From assembly GCF_048268305.1 (NCBI RefSeq), contig NZ_JBLWVT010000004.1:389610-453609 (forward strand): DNA of 64,000 nucleotides, written 5' to 3'. Positions 34,628 through 43,152 of the stretch are shown here, in pieces. The position numbers and the translations under genes were made by a program. Each line of letters starts with the position of its first letter. Positions within the stretch are counted from its first letter, which is position 1. Source of the DNA: Pseudodonghicola sp048268305. GTDB taxonomy: Bacteria; Pseudomonadota; Alphaproteobacteria; Rhodobacterales; Rhodobacteraceae. The notes beneath the pieces were generated by a model. It did no database searches. It was not told where the DNA came from and saw only the letters and a program-made list of their open reading frames with translations.

Positions 34628-35551
34628 ATGACAACTTCAGACACGCAGGCGCTTGAGCAAGAGGCGCGGATCGCCGAGATCCTGAAAGGTGCGGTAGACC
34701 CGCATGTGCACAGCGGGCCGTCGATCGCCCCGCGTGCGGTCGATCATCTGGAGCTGGCGCGGATGCTGTCAGAGGCGGGTTTCGCCGCGGTGGTGACCAA
34801 GGATCACGATTATTCCGGCGTCATGTGCGCCACGATGATCCAGCATCACTTCCCCGAACTTGAAACGCAGGTCTTCTCGGGCATCGTGCTCAACAACGTG
34901 GTGGGCGGGCTGAACCCCTATGCGGTGGAGCATACCGCGGCGATGGATGGCAAGATCGTCTGGCTGCCGACGCTGGCCGCCGAGAATCACCTGAAATGGG
35001 AAGTCACCTCGGGCTGGTCGCATCCCGCGTCGACGCAGAAAATCCGCCCGGCGAGCGGGGTCGCGCTGTTTGATGACGAGGGGCGGATGCTGCCCGAGTT
35101 GCTGGACGTGCTGGACGTCTGCGCCGCGACGGGCCTGGCGCTGGCAAGCGGACATATCCATGTGAGCGAGACCAAGAAGATCTTCGCCGAAGCCAAACGG
35201 CGTGGCGTCGAGCGGTTGATCTTCACCCACCCCGAGGACATCGTCGGCGCCTCGCTGGAAGACACGCTCGAACTCGCCGACATGGGCGCGCAGGTCGAGC
35301 ATTCTTTGGCCTTCTTCCTCGAAGGCTCGAAGTTCAGGACCCGGACGACGGAAGAGCTGAAGGTCTTCATTGATCTTGTCGGGCCGGAACGCACGATTCT
35401 GTGCTCCGATCTCGGGCAGGTGGGGACGCTGACGCCGCTGGAAGGTTTCCAGAACGCCGTCGCGACCTGTCTCGCGCTCGGCTATTCCGACGCGCAAATC
35501 CACGCGATGGTGGCGACCAATGCCGCCGATGTCATCGGTCTGAACGGCTGA
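34628..35551 (+). CDS. DUF6282-type metal-dependent hydrolase-like protein
   Basis: The 307-residue protein shows amidohydrolase/PHP-like metal motifs: AVDPHVHSG (Asp24, His26, His28), TKDHDYSG, LASGHIHVSE, IFTHPED and CSDLGQ. It resembles proteins grouped as DUF6282, whose reaction is not established. GGGAGGAG precedes the ATG. It is 15 bases from the aldolase gene and shares its promoter. A lactonase, cyclic-amide or decarboxylase step on the path from imported acid to an aldol substrate would fit, but this is inference. Confidence 0.7.
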   Translation: MTTSDTQALEQEARIAEILKGAVDPHVHSGPSIAPRAVDHLELARMLSEAGFAAVVTKDHDYSGVMCATMIQHHFPELETQVFSGIVLNNVVGGLNPYAVEHTAAMDGKIVWLPTLAAENHLKWEVTSGWSHPASTQKIRPASGVALFDDEGRMLPELLDVLDVCAATGLALASGHIHVSETKKIFAEAKRRGVERLIFTHPEDIVGASLEDTLELADMGAQVEHSLAFFLEGSKFRTRTTEELKVFIDLVGPERTILCSDLGQVGTLTPLEGFQNAVATCLALGYSDAQIHAMVATNAADVIGLNG

Positions 35552-35566
35552 CGGAAGGGGATGGAG

Positions 35567-36325
35567 ATGACAGGCAGCCTCAGAGCCCGCATTCGCGCCG
35601 GTGACCTTCTGGTCGGCAGTTTCATCAAGACGCCGTCGCCCCATGTGGTCGAGATCATGGGGCTTGCCGGCCTCGATTTCGCGGTGATCGATCAGGAACA
35701 TGCCCCCATCGAGCTGGGGCATCTCGACATGCTTTCCCTTGCAGGGCGCGCGGTGGGTCTGCCGCTGTTGTCGCGGCGATGGGGCGCCGGCACGGATTGG
35801 ATCGCGCCCTTGCTTGATCTCGGGCTGACCGGGGTGATGGTGCCGCACGTGCTGGACCGGGCGGCGACGGAGGCGGTGTGTGATGCGGTGCGTTTTGCCC
35901 GCAACAAGCGCGGCCTGTCGCCGTCGCCCCGGGCCGGGAACTATGGCGGGATGAGCATCGCCGATTATCGCGCCGCCAGTGACGAGACGAGCGTGGTGAT
36001 GGTGCAGATCGAGGACGCGAGCGCGCTCGAACACCTCGACGACATCGCCGCCTGCGAGGATGTCGATCTGCTGTTCATCGGGCCGGCGGATCTGTCGCAA
36101 TCCATGGGCGTCGGGTTCCCCTCGGCCGAGCTGGACGCCGCCATCGAACGGGTGATCGCGGCCGGCAAGCGCGCGGGGGTGGCCATCGGCCTGTTCGTCG
36201 GCGCGGCCGGGCAAATCCCGGCCTGGCACGCCAAGGGGGTGACCCTCTTTGTCTGCGGCTCTGACCAGGCGCTGCTTCGAAAATCAGCGACCGAGCTGAT
36301 CGCGGTGGCGAAGGCGGGGGCATAG
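35567..36325 (+). CDS. HpcH/HpaI-family aldolase
   Basis: The 252-residue class II pyruvate-type aldolase is the family that splits 4-hydroxy-2-oxo acids to pyruvate (or oxaloacetate) and an aldehyde. VVEIMGLAGLDFAVIDQEHAPIEL starts the barrel, MVQIEDASALEHLDDI holds the metal-binding Glu, and FIGPADLSQSMG holds the metal-binding Asp. The second of two ATGs six bases apart is chosen because AAGGGG sits 6 bases before it. It is the last plus-strand gene of the IclR cluster and points to a carbon skeleton ending in a 2-oxo acid. Confidence 0.88.
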   Translation: MTGSLRARIRAGDLLVGSFIKTPSPHVVEIMGLAGLDFAVIDQEHAPIELGHLDMLSLAGRAVGLPLLSRRWGAGTDWIAPLLDLGLTGVMVPHVLDRAATEAVCDAVRFARNKRGLSPSPRAGNYGGMSIADYRAASDETSVVMVQIEDASALEHLDDIAACEDVDLLFIGPADLSQSMGVGFPSAELDAAIERVIAAGKRAGVAIGLFVGAAGQIPAWHAKGVTLFVCGSDQALLRKSATELIAVAKAGA

Positions 36326-36389
36326 GTCGCGCCCCGCTTCACACGGATGAGAGAACGCGCCCTCCCGTTGCATCTCTGGCGGGGGGGCA

Positions 36390-36414
36390 ATCAGGCGTGA
36401 CGGCATCGCCTGAT
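36390..36414. terminator. inverted repeat after the aldolase gene
   Basis: ATCAGGCG (36390-36397) and CGCCTGAT (36407-36414) form a perfect 8-bp stem with a 9-base loop, 64 bases after the aldolase stop, and a second stem (CGCCCGC, GCGGGCG) follows. It may end the aldolase operon or be a leftover of the adjacent insertion sequence; no T-run is seen. Confidence 0.4.
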
Positions 36415-36477
36415 CGCCCGCGGGTCGCGCGGGCGGGCTGGACCATGACGCCCTGGCGCAGATCGCTCTGGACAGCC

Positions 36478-36835
36478 TTTTATCCCGCGACCGTCAGTGA
36501 CGGGTAAGCTGAGGGCGGTGTCGCCGGTCCGGACGGCGGTGCGGAGCTGAAGCTCGGCAATCTCGCGGTCGAGGTCCCGCGCCATCAACCGCCGCCGCAG
36601 AGTCGCCGTTCGGGGCCGCCAGGCTTGCCCGAGGCCGCTCGCCCCTGATGCCTGCGCTGTCGATCAGCAGGTGCCGCGGCCCCCTTGGCGCCACGGTCGG
36701 GATGTTCACAGACAGGGGCGTCAGGCGGGGCGCCATACCGAACAAGATCTTCGTCGAAAGACAGGTGTGATTGGCGGCATCGTTATCGCTCTGCTGCCGG
36801 TGACGCTCGCCGGTCGGCGTGGCGTCGCGGCTCAT
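36478..36835 (-). pseudogene. decayed IS5-family transposase
   Basis: Three pieces of a transposase can be recognised on the minus strand. The N-terminal piece reads ANHTCLSTKILFGM. The next, VNIPTVAPRGPRHLLIDSAGI, follows directly although about 30 residues normally lie between, so there is an internal deletion. After a frame change and loss of most of the catalytic core, LMARDLDREIAELQLRTAV and TALSLPVT appear as the C-terminal end. These match the IS5/IS903-type transposases common in alphaproteobacteria. The rest of 36326-37104 holds no supported gene. The element is dead and marks an old insertion beside tRNA-Gln. Confidence 0.7.
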
Positions 36836-37104
36836 CTCGGGCGCGAGTCAGATCATCAGCGAGCCCCGGCGCTTGAGCGCTTAGGTATCGGCGGGCCAGT
36901 TTCTGGTCTTGCAGGTCGGGGGTGTTGGTCTGCTGATGCCGCCCAGCTATCACGCTGGATTCGCAAGATGAATCCCTCACGCCATTTGCGCGACAGAACT
37001 CCGCGGCGCTCAGGATGGCATGGGGCGCCAGTCTTGTTCGGCCAAGATGCCGAGTTGGACCCGGCAGGTTCCAATCTTCGGCGCGCGCCACATATTAAGG
37101 GAAA

Positions 37105-37179
37105 TGGCTGGGGTGGTAGGATTCGAACCTACGGTACACGGTACCAAAAACCGTTGCCTTACCGCTTGGCTACACCCCA
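37105..37179 (-). tRNA. tRNA-Gln (anticodon TTG)
   Basis: On the minus strand the acceptor arm TGGGGTG pairs with CACCCCA. The D-arm TAGCCAAGCGGTAAGGC, the anticodon loop with TTG in a TTTTTGG context and the T-arm GGTTCGAATCC are all present. Discriminator G and CCA follow in the DNA. The 75-base length is normal. Confidence 0.95.
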
Positions 37180-37191
37180 ACAGTGAGCGGC

Positions 37192-37220
37192 TATCTACGC
37201 GGCTTGTTTGGCGGGTTCAA
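37192..37220 (-). promoter_or_regulatory. possible tRNA-Gln promoter
   Basis: On the minus strand TTGAAC (37215-37220) and TAGATA (37192-37197) are 17 bases apart and end 12 bases before the tRNA 5' end. The elements are moderate matches, but their placement is right. The remainder of the 184-base gap to the SH3 gene holds nothing else I can see. Confidence 0.4.
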
Positions 37221-37363
37221 GGCCCATCTTGAAAAAATTTCGACTTCTGACAGGAGAAATTTATCTCGGGCATTCCGTGCGGGATCCGGTGCAGACATTA
37301 CCTGGAACCGCGCGGCTGCAGGCGCCGGCGGCAGTGCTGGAAATACGGGGGAGGGCGGTGGGG

Positions 37364-37930
37364 TTAGTCGCGAATCTCGTCGGCGTCGACGCCCCAGAGG
37401 TTGGTCTTCAGCGTCCAGCCGCGATAGCCGCCGGCCGAGATTCGGCACCAGTCGGCGGTGCATTCGCCGAGTCGCGCGATCACCCCCAGTTCGAATCGCG
37501 CGGCCAGCTGCGATTGCGGATCCGGGCGGTTGTAGATCGGGGTCATGTCCTGTTCGACCAGCACCGTGCGCACGCCCGACAGCAGCGCGTAATGCACCCA
37601 GCCGCCGGCACCGTCGCGATCCTGCACCTTGCGCCAGTGGCCGTGTTCGGCGGTGATCTGCAGCGGCATGTCGCGGCGGGTGAACACCCAGTCGATCCGA
37701 TGGGTCAGCGACGGGCCGCGGCGGACGTTGCCCTCGTCAGTCTTCAGCGAGACATAGCGCGGCAGCGGCAGGTGAGTCTCCTGCCCCAGCTTTTGATCTT
37801 CCGCCTGCGCCGGCAGGGCGAGAAAGCTGAATGCCAGAAGCGCCAGAGTGCGGCGCGTGATACCTAATGCCCTAGTCAAGACGGCCTGCCCGCAATTTTC
37901 TTTCGCCTCGGATGAAAAAGCCTGCGTCAT
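37364..37930 (-). CDS. exported SH3-domain protein
   Basis: The 188-residue protein has an N-terminal hydrophobic signal (RRTLALLAFSFLALPAQAE) and two bacterial SH3-like units. The first starts at PRYVSLKTDEGNVRRGPSLTHRIDWVF and the second at TPIYNRPDPQSQLAARFELGVIARLGECTADWCRISAGGYRGW. Such proteins are thought to bind cell-wall material, though their role is mostly unknown. The ATG at 37930 has no good ribosome site; a TTG at LTRALG, closer to the signal, is possible. It is divergent from the 2-hydroxyacid dehydrogenase, and the two starts are 85 bases apart. Confidence 0.75.
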   Translation of the reverse strand: MTQAFSSEAKENCGQAVLTRALGITRRTLALLAFSFLALPAQAEDQKLGQETHLPLPRYVSLKTDEGNVRRGPSLTHRIDWVFTRRDMPLQITAEHGHWRKVQDRDGAGGWVHYALLSGVRTVLVEQDMTPIYNRPDPQSQLAARFELGVIARLGECTADWCRISAGGYRGWTLKTNLWGVDADEIRD

Positions 37931-38015
37931 ATGCGCTTGGGGTTCTTGTGCCCCGGCTGTTCCTGCGCCACGATGCCATGGCGCAGGCTGGTTGGAAAGC
38001 TTTGGAGGAGCAGAA

Positions 38016-39002
38016 GTGCCAAGAGAACGACTGAGTGTTGTCGTCACGCGACGGTTGCCGGAAGCCGTGGAGACCCGGCTGAGTGAGTTGTTCGATGTGC
38101 GTCTGCGCGAGGATGACACGCCGATGACCCGTGCGGAACTGGTCGAGGCCGTCAGGACGGCCGATATTCTGGTGCCGACGCTGACCGATTCGATCGACGC
38201 CGGGCTGATCGCCCAGGCGGGCGAACGGCTGAAGCTGATCGCCAACTATGGCGCCGGGGTCGATCACATTGACGTCGCCACCGCGCGGCAGCGCGGCGTG
38301 CTGGTGTCGAACACGCCCGGCGTGCTGACCGACGATACCGCCGACATGACCATGGCGCTGATTCTCGCCGTCACCCGCCGCATCCCCGAGGGGCTCGCCC
38401 TGATGCAGAAGGGCGAATGGACCGGCTGGGCGCCGACCGCGCTGCTGGGCGGGCGGATCAGTGGCCGGCGGCTTGGCATCCTCGGCATGGGGCGGATCGG
38501 CCAGGCGGTGGCGCGCCGCGCCGCGGCCTTCGGCATGCAGGTGCATTATCACAACCGCCGCCGGGTGCGTCCCGAGATCGAAGAGGCGCTGGAGGCCACC
38601 TATTGGGAAAGCCTCGACCAGATGGTGGCGCGGATGGACGTGATTTCCGTCAACTGCCCCTCGACCCCCAGCACCTTCCACCTGCTGAACGCGCGCCGGC
38701 TGGGGCTGATGAAACCCTCGGCGGTGATCGTCAACACCTCGCGCGGCGAGGTGATCGACGAAAGCGCGCTGGCCCGGCTGATCCGCGCCGGCAATATCGC
38801 CGGGGCGGGGCTCGACGTGTACGAGCGCGGCAGCGATGTCGCCGCAACGTTGCGCGATCTGTCCAATGTGGTGCTGCTGCCGCATATGGGATCGGCCACC
38901 ATCGAGGGGCGGATCGAGATGGGCGAGAAGGTGATCATCAACATCAAGACCTTCGAAGACGGCCACCGGCCGCCCGATCTTGTCGTACCGGGCATGCTGT
39001 AA
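38016..39002 (+). CDS. D-2-hydroxyacid dehydrogenase (glyoxylate/hydroxypyruvate reductase-like)
   Basis: The 328-residue NAD(P)-dependent enzyme has the nucleotide motif GILGMGRIGQAVARR and the catalytic set Arg (NTSRGEVID), Glu (DVYERGSD) and His (LLPHMGSAT). Together these place it in the GhrB/glyoxylate reductase group that reduces glyoxylate or hydroxypyruvate, or oxidises the reverse way. GTG is the start: GGAGGAG lies 5 bases before it, and an upstream extension of 56 residues has no family match. It is 9 bases before thpR and probably shares its transcript. Confidence 0.88.
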   Translation: MPRERLSVVVTRRLPEAVETRLSELFDVRLREDDTPMTRAELVEAVRTADILVPTLTDSIDAGLIAQAGERLKLIANYGAGVDHIDVATARQRGVLVSNTPGVLTDDTADMTMALILAVTRRIPEGLALMQKGEWTGWAPTALLGGRISGRRLGILGMGRIGQAVARRAAAFGMQVHYHNRRRVRPEIEEALEATYWESLDQMVARMDVISVNCPSTPSTFHLLNARRLGLMKPSAVIVNTSRGEVIDESALARLIRAGNIAGAGLDVYERGSDVAATLRDLSNVVLLPHMGSATIEGRIEMGEKVIINIKTFEDGHRPPDLVVPGML

Positions 39003-39011
39003 CCCGCGGCC

Positions 39012-39557
39012 ATGCGGTGTTTCCTGGCGATCGCCCTGTCTGATCAGGCGATCGCCGCGCTGACCCGGTTGCAGACGGGGCTGCCCCTCGGCCGCCCCGT
39101 GGCGCCGGAGAATCTGCATCTGACCCTGGCCTTTCTTGGCGATCAGCCTGACGCGGCGCTTGAGGCGCTGCATGAGGAGCTTGAGCGCCTTGCCGTTCCC
39201 CCCTTCACGCTGCGGTTCACCGGGCTTGGCACCTTTGGCGGGCTGCGGCCTCGGGTGGTCTTCGCCGATGTCGCCGCCGATCCCGGGGTGATGTCGCTGC
39301 AGGCCGAGATCACCCGCGCGCTGCGCCGTGCCGGACTTGTCCCCCCGAAGGAGCGTTTCCACCCCCATGTGACCCTGGCCCGTCTGAACACCGGCGGCCC
39401 GCGCGAGGCCGAGGCGCTGCGCGGCTTCATCACCCGGTTCGGCGAGACGCCGCTGCCAGAGGTGCCGGTGCTGGGCTTCGGCCTCTATCGCTCCACCCTG
39501 CATCCCAAGGGCGCGCGATACGATCTTCTTGCGGAGTATGGCGCGACCGTAAGCTGA
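39012..39557 (+). CDS. thpR: RNA 2',3'-cyclic phosphodiesterase
   Basis: The 181-residue 2H phosphoesterase has two catalytic HxTL-type motifs, HLTLAFLG (His36, Thr38) and HPHVTLARL near residue 120, and the FLAIALSDQ start usual for ThpR/LigT. ThpR opens 2',3'-cyclic phosphates on RNA ends. It seems to be the second gene of a two-gene unit with the dehydrogenase. Confidence 0.9.
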   Translation: MRCFLAIALSDQAIAALTRLQTGLPLGRPVAPENLHLTLAFLGDQPDAALEALHEELERLAVPPFTLRFTGLGTFGGLRPRVVFADVAADPGVMSLQAEITRALRRAGLVPPKERFHPHVTLARLNTGGPREAEALRGFITRFGETPLPEVPVLGFGLYRSTLHPKGARYDLLAEYGATVS

Positions 39558-39652
39558 AGCGCCTGGCGCTTGCGGGCTGGAGGGTTGCCACGGATTGCCA
39601 GCGGCGGTTGTTTCGCTACACTCCGCCAGTCCATCGAAGGGGAGGAGATCCC

Positions 39653-41434
39653 ATGCGTCGTTTCACCATTGTCTGTCTCGCCGGGCTGCTCTTTGCGTCG
39701 CCGCTCCTGGCGCAGCAGGCCGCCGACAAGGTGGCGCCCGAGATCGCGACCAAGGGCGATTTCGCCGCGATCTCTCCGGCGGTGGCGGCGTCGCTGGCGG
39801 CCAAGGCGGCCGGCCGGCCGGTCGAGGCCGCGCACTGGATGATCGCGGTCGCCAACCCGCATGCGGCCGAGGCCGGCGCGGCGGTGCTGCGCGCGGGGGG
39901 CACCGCGGCGGACGCGATGATTGCGGCGCAGGCGGTGCTGGGACTGGTCGAGCCGCAATCCTCCGGCCTGGGCGGCGGCGCCTTCCTGGTCTGGTATGAC
40001 GCGGCGAGCGGTCAGCTCACGACCCTCGACGGGCGCGAGACGGCGCCGCTGGCGGCGCGGCCGCGGCTGTTTCAGGACGCCACCGGCCAGCCGCTCAGCT
40101 TCTATGACGCGGTGGTGGGGGGCAGATCCGTCGGCACCCCGGGCACGCCGGCGCTGCTGGCCGAGGCGCACCGCCGCTGGGGCCGGGCGGATTGGCGCGA
40201 TCTCTTCCGCCCGGCGATTGACCTGGCCGAGGGCGGTTTCGCCGTCTCGGCACGCCTGGCGGCGCTTGTCGATGACGATGCCGAGCGGCTGGCCCGGTTT
40301 CCCGAGACCGCCAGTTACTTCCTGCCCAATGGCAAGCCGCTGGCCGAGGGGCAGCTGCTGACCAATCCCGCCTATGCCGACACCTTGAGGCTTCTGGCTG
40401 AGAAAGGCACTGACGCCTTCTATGGTGGTCCGGTCGCCGAGGATATCGTCCGTGCGGTGCAGGGAGCCGAGGGCAATCCCGGGGTGCTCTCCGATATCGA
40501 CCTGGCGCTTTATCAGGTGCGGGAACGGGCGCCGGTCTGCGTGAGCTATCGCGCGTATGAGGTCTGCGGCATGGGCCCGCCGTCTTCCGGGGCGCTGACG
40601 GTGGGGCAGATCCTCGGCATGCTCGACACCGTCGCGATGCCGGGGTCGGACAATCCGGCGGCCTGGCGGTTGATCGGCGATGCCTCGCGGCTCGCCTTCG
40701 CGGATCGGGGCCGCTACATGGCGGACGAGGATTTCGTGCCGATGCCGACCATGGGGTTGATCGCCCCCGCCTATCTGGCTGAACGAGCCAAGCTGCTGGC
40801 GGGCGACGATGCCCTCCCCGAGGTGGCGCCGGGCAATCCCGCCTTCGATCACGCGATGCTCTGGGCCGATGACGAGGCGATCGAACTGCCTTCGACCTCG
40901 CATATCTCCATCGTCGACAGCTATGGCAACGTGCTGTCGATGACCACGACGATCGAGAATTCCTTCGGTTCGCGGCTGATGGTGCGCGGGTTTCTCCTGA
41001 ACAACGAACTCACCGATTTTTCCTTCCGGACCCAGAAGGATGGGGTGCCGATCGCAAACCGGTTGGAGCCGGGCAAGCGGCCGCGGTCGTCGATGGCGCC
41101 GACCATCGTGATGAAGGACGGCAAGCCGGTGCTGGCGATCGGTTCGCCCGGTGGCAGCCGCATCATCGGCTATGTGACGCAGGCGATCATCGCCTGGATC
41201 GACTGGCGTCGCGACGTGCAGCAGGCGGTGGCGATGCCGCACGCGGTCAACCGCTTCGGCAGCTATGACCTCGAGGCCGGCAGCGGCATCGAGGCGCTGG
41301 GGCCTGAGCTGGAGCAGATGGGCTATGAGGTGGCGCCGAAGGAACTGAATTCCGGTTTGCACGCGATCGAGATCGGCGAGACGCTGAAGGGGGGCGCCGA
41401 TCCGCGCCGCGAGGGGATCGCCCTGGGCGAGTGA
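39653..41434 (+). CDS. ggt: gamma-glutamyltransferase
   Basis: The 593-residue exported precursor cuts itself into two subunits to hydrolyse or transfer the gamma-glutamyl group of glutathione. A signal peptide (FTIVCLAGLLFASPLLAQ) comes first. The family motif AVLGLVEPQSSGLGGGAFLVWYD is in the large subunit. The self-cleavage Thr is Thr415 in STSHISIVD, where T-S-H aligns with T-T-H of the E. coli enzyme, and GSPGGSRIIGYV is in the small subunit. GGGGAGGAG precedes the ATG. It stands alone between thpR and a flavoprotein gene. Confidence 0.92.
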   Translation: MRRFTIVCLAGLLFASPLLAQQAADKVAPEIATKGDFAAISPAVAASLAAKAAGRPVEAAHWMIAVANPHAAEAGAAVLRAGGTAADAMIAAQAVLGLVEPQSSGLGGGAFLVWYDAASGQLTTLDGRETAPLAARPRLFQDATGQPLSFYDAVVGGRSVGTPGTPALLAEAHRRWGRADWRDLFRPAIDLAEGGFAVSARLAALVDDDAERLARFPETASYFLPNGKPLAEGQLLTNPAYADTLRLLAEKGTDAFYGGPVAEDIVRAVQGAEGNPGVLSDIDLALYQVRERAPVCVSYRAYEVCGMGPPSSGALTVGQILGMLDTVAMPGSDNPAAWRLIGDASRLAFADRGRYMADEDFVPMPTMGLIAPAYLAERAKLLAGDDALPEVAPGNPAFDHAMLWADDEAIELPSTSHISIVDSYGNVLSMTTTIENSFGSRLMVRGFLLNNELTDFSFRTQKDGVPIANRLEPGKRPRSSMAPTIVMKDGKPVLAIGSPGGSRIIGYVTQAIIAWIDWRRDVQQAVAMPHAVNRFGSYDLEAGSGIEALGPELEQMGYEVAPKELNSGLHAIEIGETLKGGADPRREGIALGE

Positions 41435-41518
41435 GACGCGGCCAGGTTCCGGCCCGGCGCGCCGATTGACGGGGGGGCGAAACCGGTTATTGTCCGGCCG
41501 CGAAATGGAGTGAAAGAC

Positions 41519-42916
41519 ATGGTGCAAGCAACCGCGCTGCCGCGCAACGAAACCGGCATCGAAACCGCCGTCGGCATTCTGAAACAACGCTTCGGCGATC
41601 GTTGCCAAACTGGCCTGTCGATCCGCGAACAGCACGGTCACACCACGACCTATATCGAAAACCAGATGCCCGACGCGGTGGTTTTCGTGCAGTCCACCGA
41701 AGAGGTGTCCGACCTGGTGAAGGTCTGCGCCGAACATAAGGTGCCGGTCATCCCTTTTGGCACCGGGACCTCGCTGGAAGGCCATGTGAACGCGCCCGCC
41801 GGCGGCATTTCGGTCGATTTCACCCAGATGAATCAGATTCTCGCGGTGCATGCGGGTGATCTCGATTGCGTCATCCAGCCCGGGGTGACGCGCGAACAGC
41901 TCAATACCCATCTGCGCGATCAGGGGTTGTTTTTCCCGATCGACCCGGGCGCCAATGCCTCGCTCGGCGGGATGACGGCGACTCGCGCCTCGGGAACCAA
42001 TGCGGTTCGCTACGGCACCATGAAGGACAACGTTCTGGCGCTGCAGGTGGTGATGCCCGACGGCGAGGTGATCCGCACTGCGACCCGGGCCAAGAAAAGT
42101 TCGGCCGGATATGATCTGACCCGGCTGATGGTCGGATCGGAAGGCACCCTGGGGCTGATCACCGAGATCACCCTGCGCCTGCAGGGCATCCCCGAGGCGA
42201 TTTCCTCGGCGCGCTGCTCCTTCCCATCTGTCGATGCCGCCTGCCAGGCGGTGATGATGACGATCCAATACGGCGTGCCGGTGGCGCGGATCGAGCTGCT
42301 GGACGCGCTGAGCGTCAAGGCGGCAAACGCCTATTCCAAGCTCGACCTGCCGGAGACGCCGCTGCTGCTGCTGGAGTTCCACGGGTCCGAGGCCGGGGTG
42401 CTGGAGCAGGCCGAGACCTTCGGGTCGATCGCCGAGGAATTCGGCGGCACCGGCTTCGAGGCCACGACCAGCACCGAAGAGCGCAACAAGCTCTGGCAGG
42501 CGCGGCATGACATGTATTGGGCCTGCCACGGGTTGCGCCCCGGCGCCAAGGGGCTGTCGACCGATGTCTGCGTGCCGATCTCGCGCTTGGCGGAATGCGT
42601 CGGCGCGGCGGCGGCCAAGGCGGATGATCTGGGGCTGATCTCCCCGATCGTCGGCCATGTGGGCGACGGCAACTTCCATTGCCTGCCGCTGATCGACATG
42701 GAAAACCCCGAGGAGATCGCCCGAGCCGAGGAATTCGTTGGCTGGCTCAACGATCTAGCGATTTCGGTGGAAGGCACCTGCACCGGCGAACATGGGATCG
42801 GCCAGGGCAAGCGGCCCTATCTCTACAAGGAGCTGGGCCCGGCGCTGCGGTACATGGCGGCGATCAAGGCGGCGCTCGATCCCGACAACATCATGAACCC
42901 CGGCAAGATCGTCTGA
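41519..42916 (+). CDS. D-lactate dehydrogenase-like FAD-linked oxidoreductase
   Basis: The 465-residue flavoprotein has a PCMH FAD domain (VPVIPFGTGTSLEGHVNAP; ASLGGMTATRASGTNAVRYG; SAGYDLTRLMVGSEGTLGLIT) and an FAD-oxidase C-terminal domain (GHVGDGNFHCLPLID; EHGIGQGK; DPDNIMNPGKIV). The GTSLEGH and HVGDGNFHC stretches resemble the cytochrome-linked D-lactate dehydrogenases (LDHD/Dld1) more than GlcD. Electrons probably go to cytochrome c or quinone. The ATG with GGAG eight bases before is preferred to a GTG nine bases upstream. It is a second, distinct paralogue of the protein at 11.7 kb. Confidence 0.85.
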   Translation: MVQATALPRNETGIETAVGILKQRFGDRCQTGLSIREQHGHTTTYIENQMPDAVVFVQSTEEVSDLVKVCAEHKVPVIPFGTGTSLEGHVNAPAGGISVDFTQMNQILAVHAGDLDCVIQPGVTREQLNTHLRDQGLFFPIDPGANASLGGMTATRASGTNAVRYGTMKDNVLALQVVMPDGEVIRTATRAKKSSAGYDLTRLMVGSEGTLGLITEITLRLQGIPEAISSARCSFPSVDAACQAVMMTIQYGVPVARIELLDALSVKAANAYSKLDLPETPLLLLEFHGSEAGVLEQAETFGSIAEEFGGTGFEATTSTEERNKLWQARHDMYWACHGLRPGAKGLSTDVCVPISRLAECVGAAAAKADDLGLISPIVGHVGDGNFHCLPLIDMENPEEIARAEEFVGWLNDLAISVEGTCTGEHGIGQGKRPYLYKELGPALRYMAAIKAALDPDNIMNPGKIV

Positions 42917-42938
42917 TCGGACCTCAGGTTCTCTCCGG

Positions 42939-42961
42939 CCTCCTTCCCGCAAGGGGGGAGG
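42939..42961 (+). terminator. possible terminator after the D-lactate dehydrogenase gene
   Basis: CCTCCTTCCC and GGGGGGAGG pair around a GCAA tetraloop with a small internal mismatch, 23 bases after the stop. No T-run follows. Confidence 0.4.
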
Positions 42962-43152
42962 GGGCGTGATGGCGCGGGGCGCCTGCGGGAGCCTCGGGTG
43001 AGAGGCTTGTCGCAGAGAAGACGCTGCGGTGGCTCCCGGACGCTTGATCGGCATGAGCGAGGTGCGTCCCGAACTGGCATTGCCGGGTATGCGGCTTCAG
43101 GTGAAGATGCTGAACCGACTCCGGGATGCGACGATCACCGAGGACAGCCCCT

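Noticed and set aside
36326..36420. Possible riboswitch-like sequence after the aldolase gene (GGATGAGAGAACGCGCC)
   Set aside because: It superficially recalls a glycine riboswitch start, but the second conserved helix is missing and no gene follows in the right direction.
39485..42679. Very long minus-strand open frame (over 1,000 codons) opposite thpR, ggt and the D-lactate dehydrogenase gene
   Set aside because: It is antisense to well-supported genes and its translation is Arg/His/Gly/Gln-rich with no motif. Long antisense frames are expected in GC-rich genomes.
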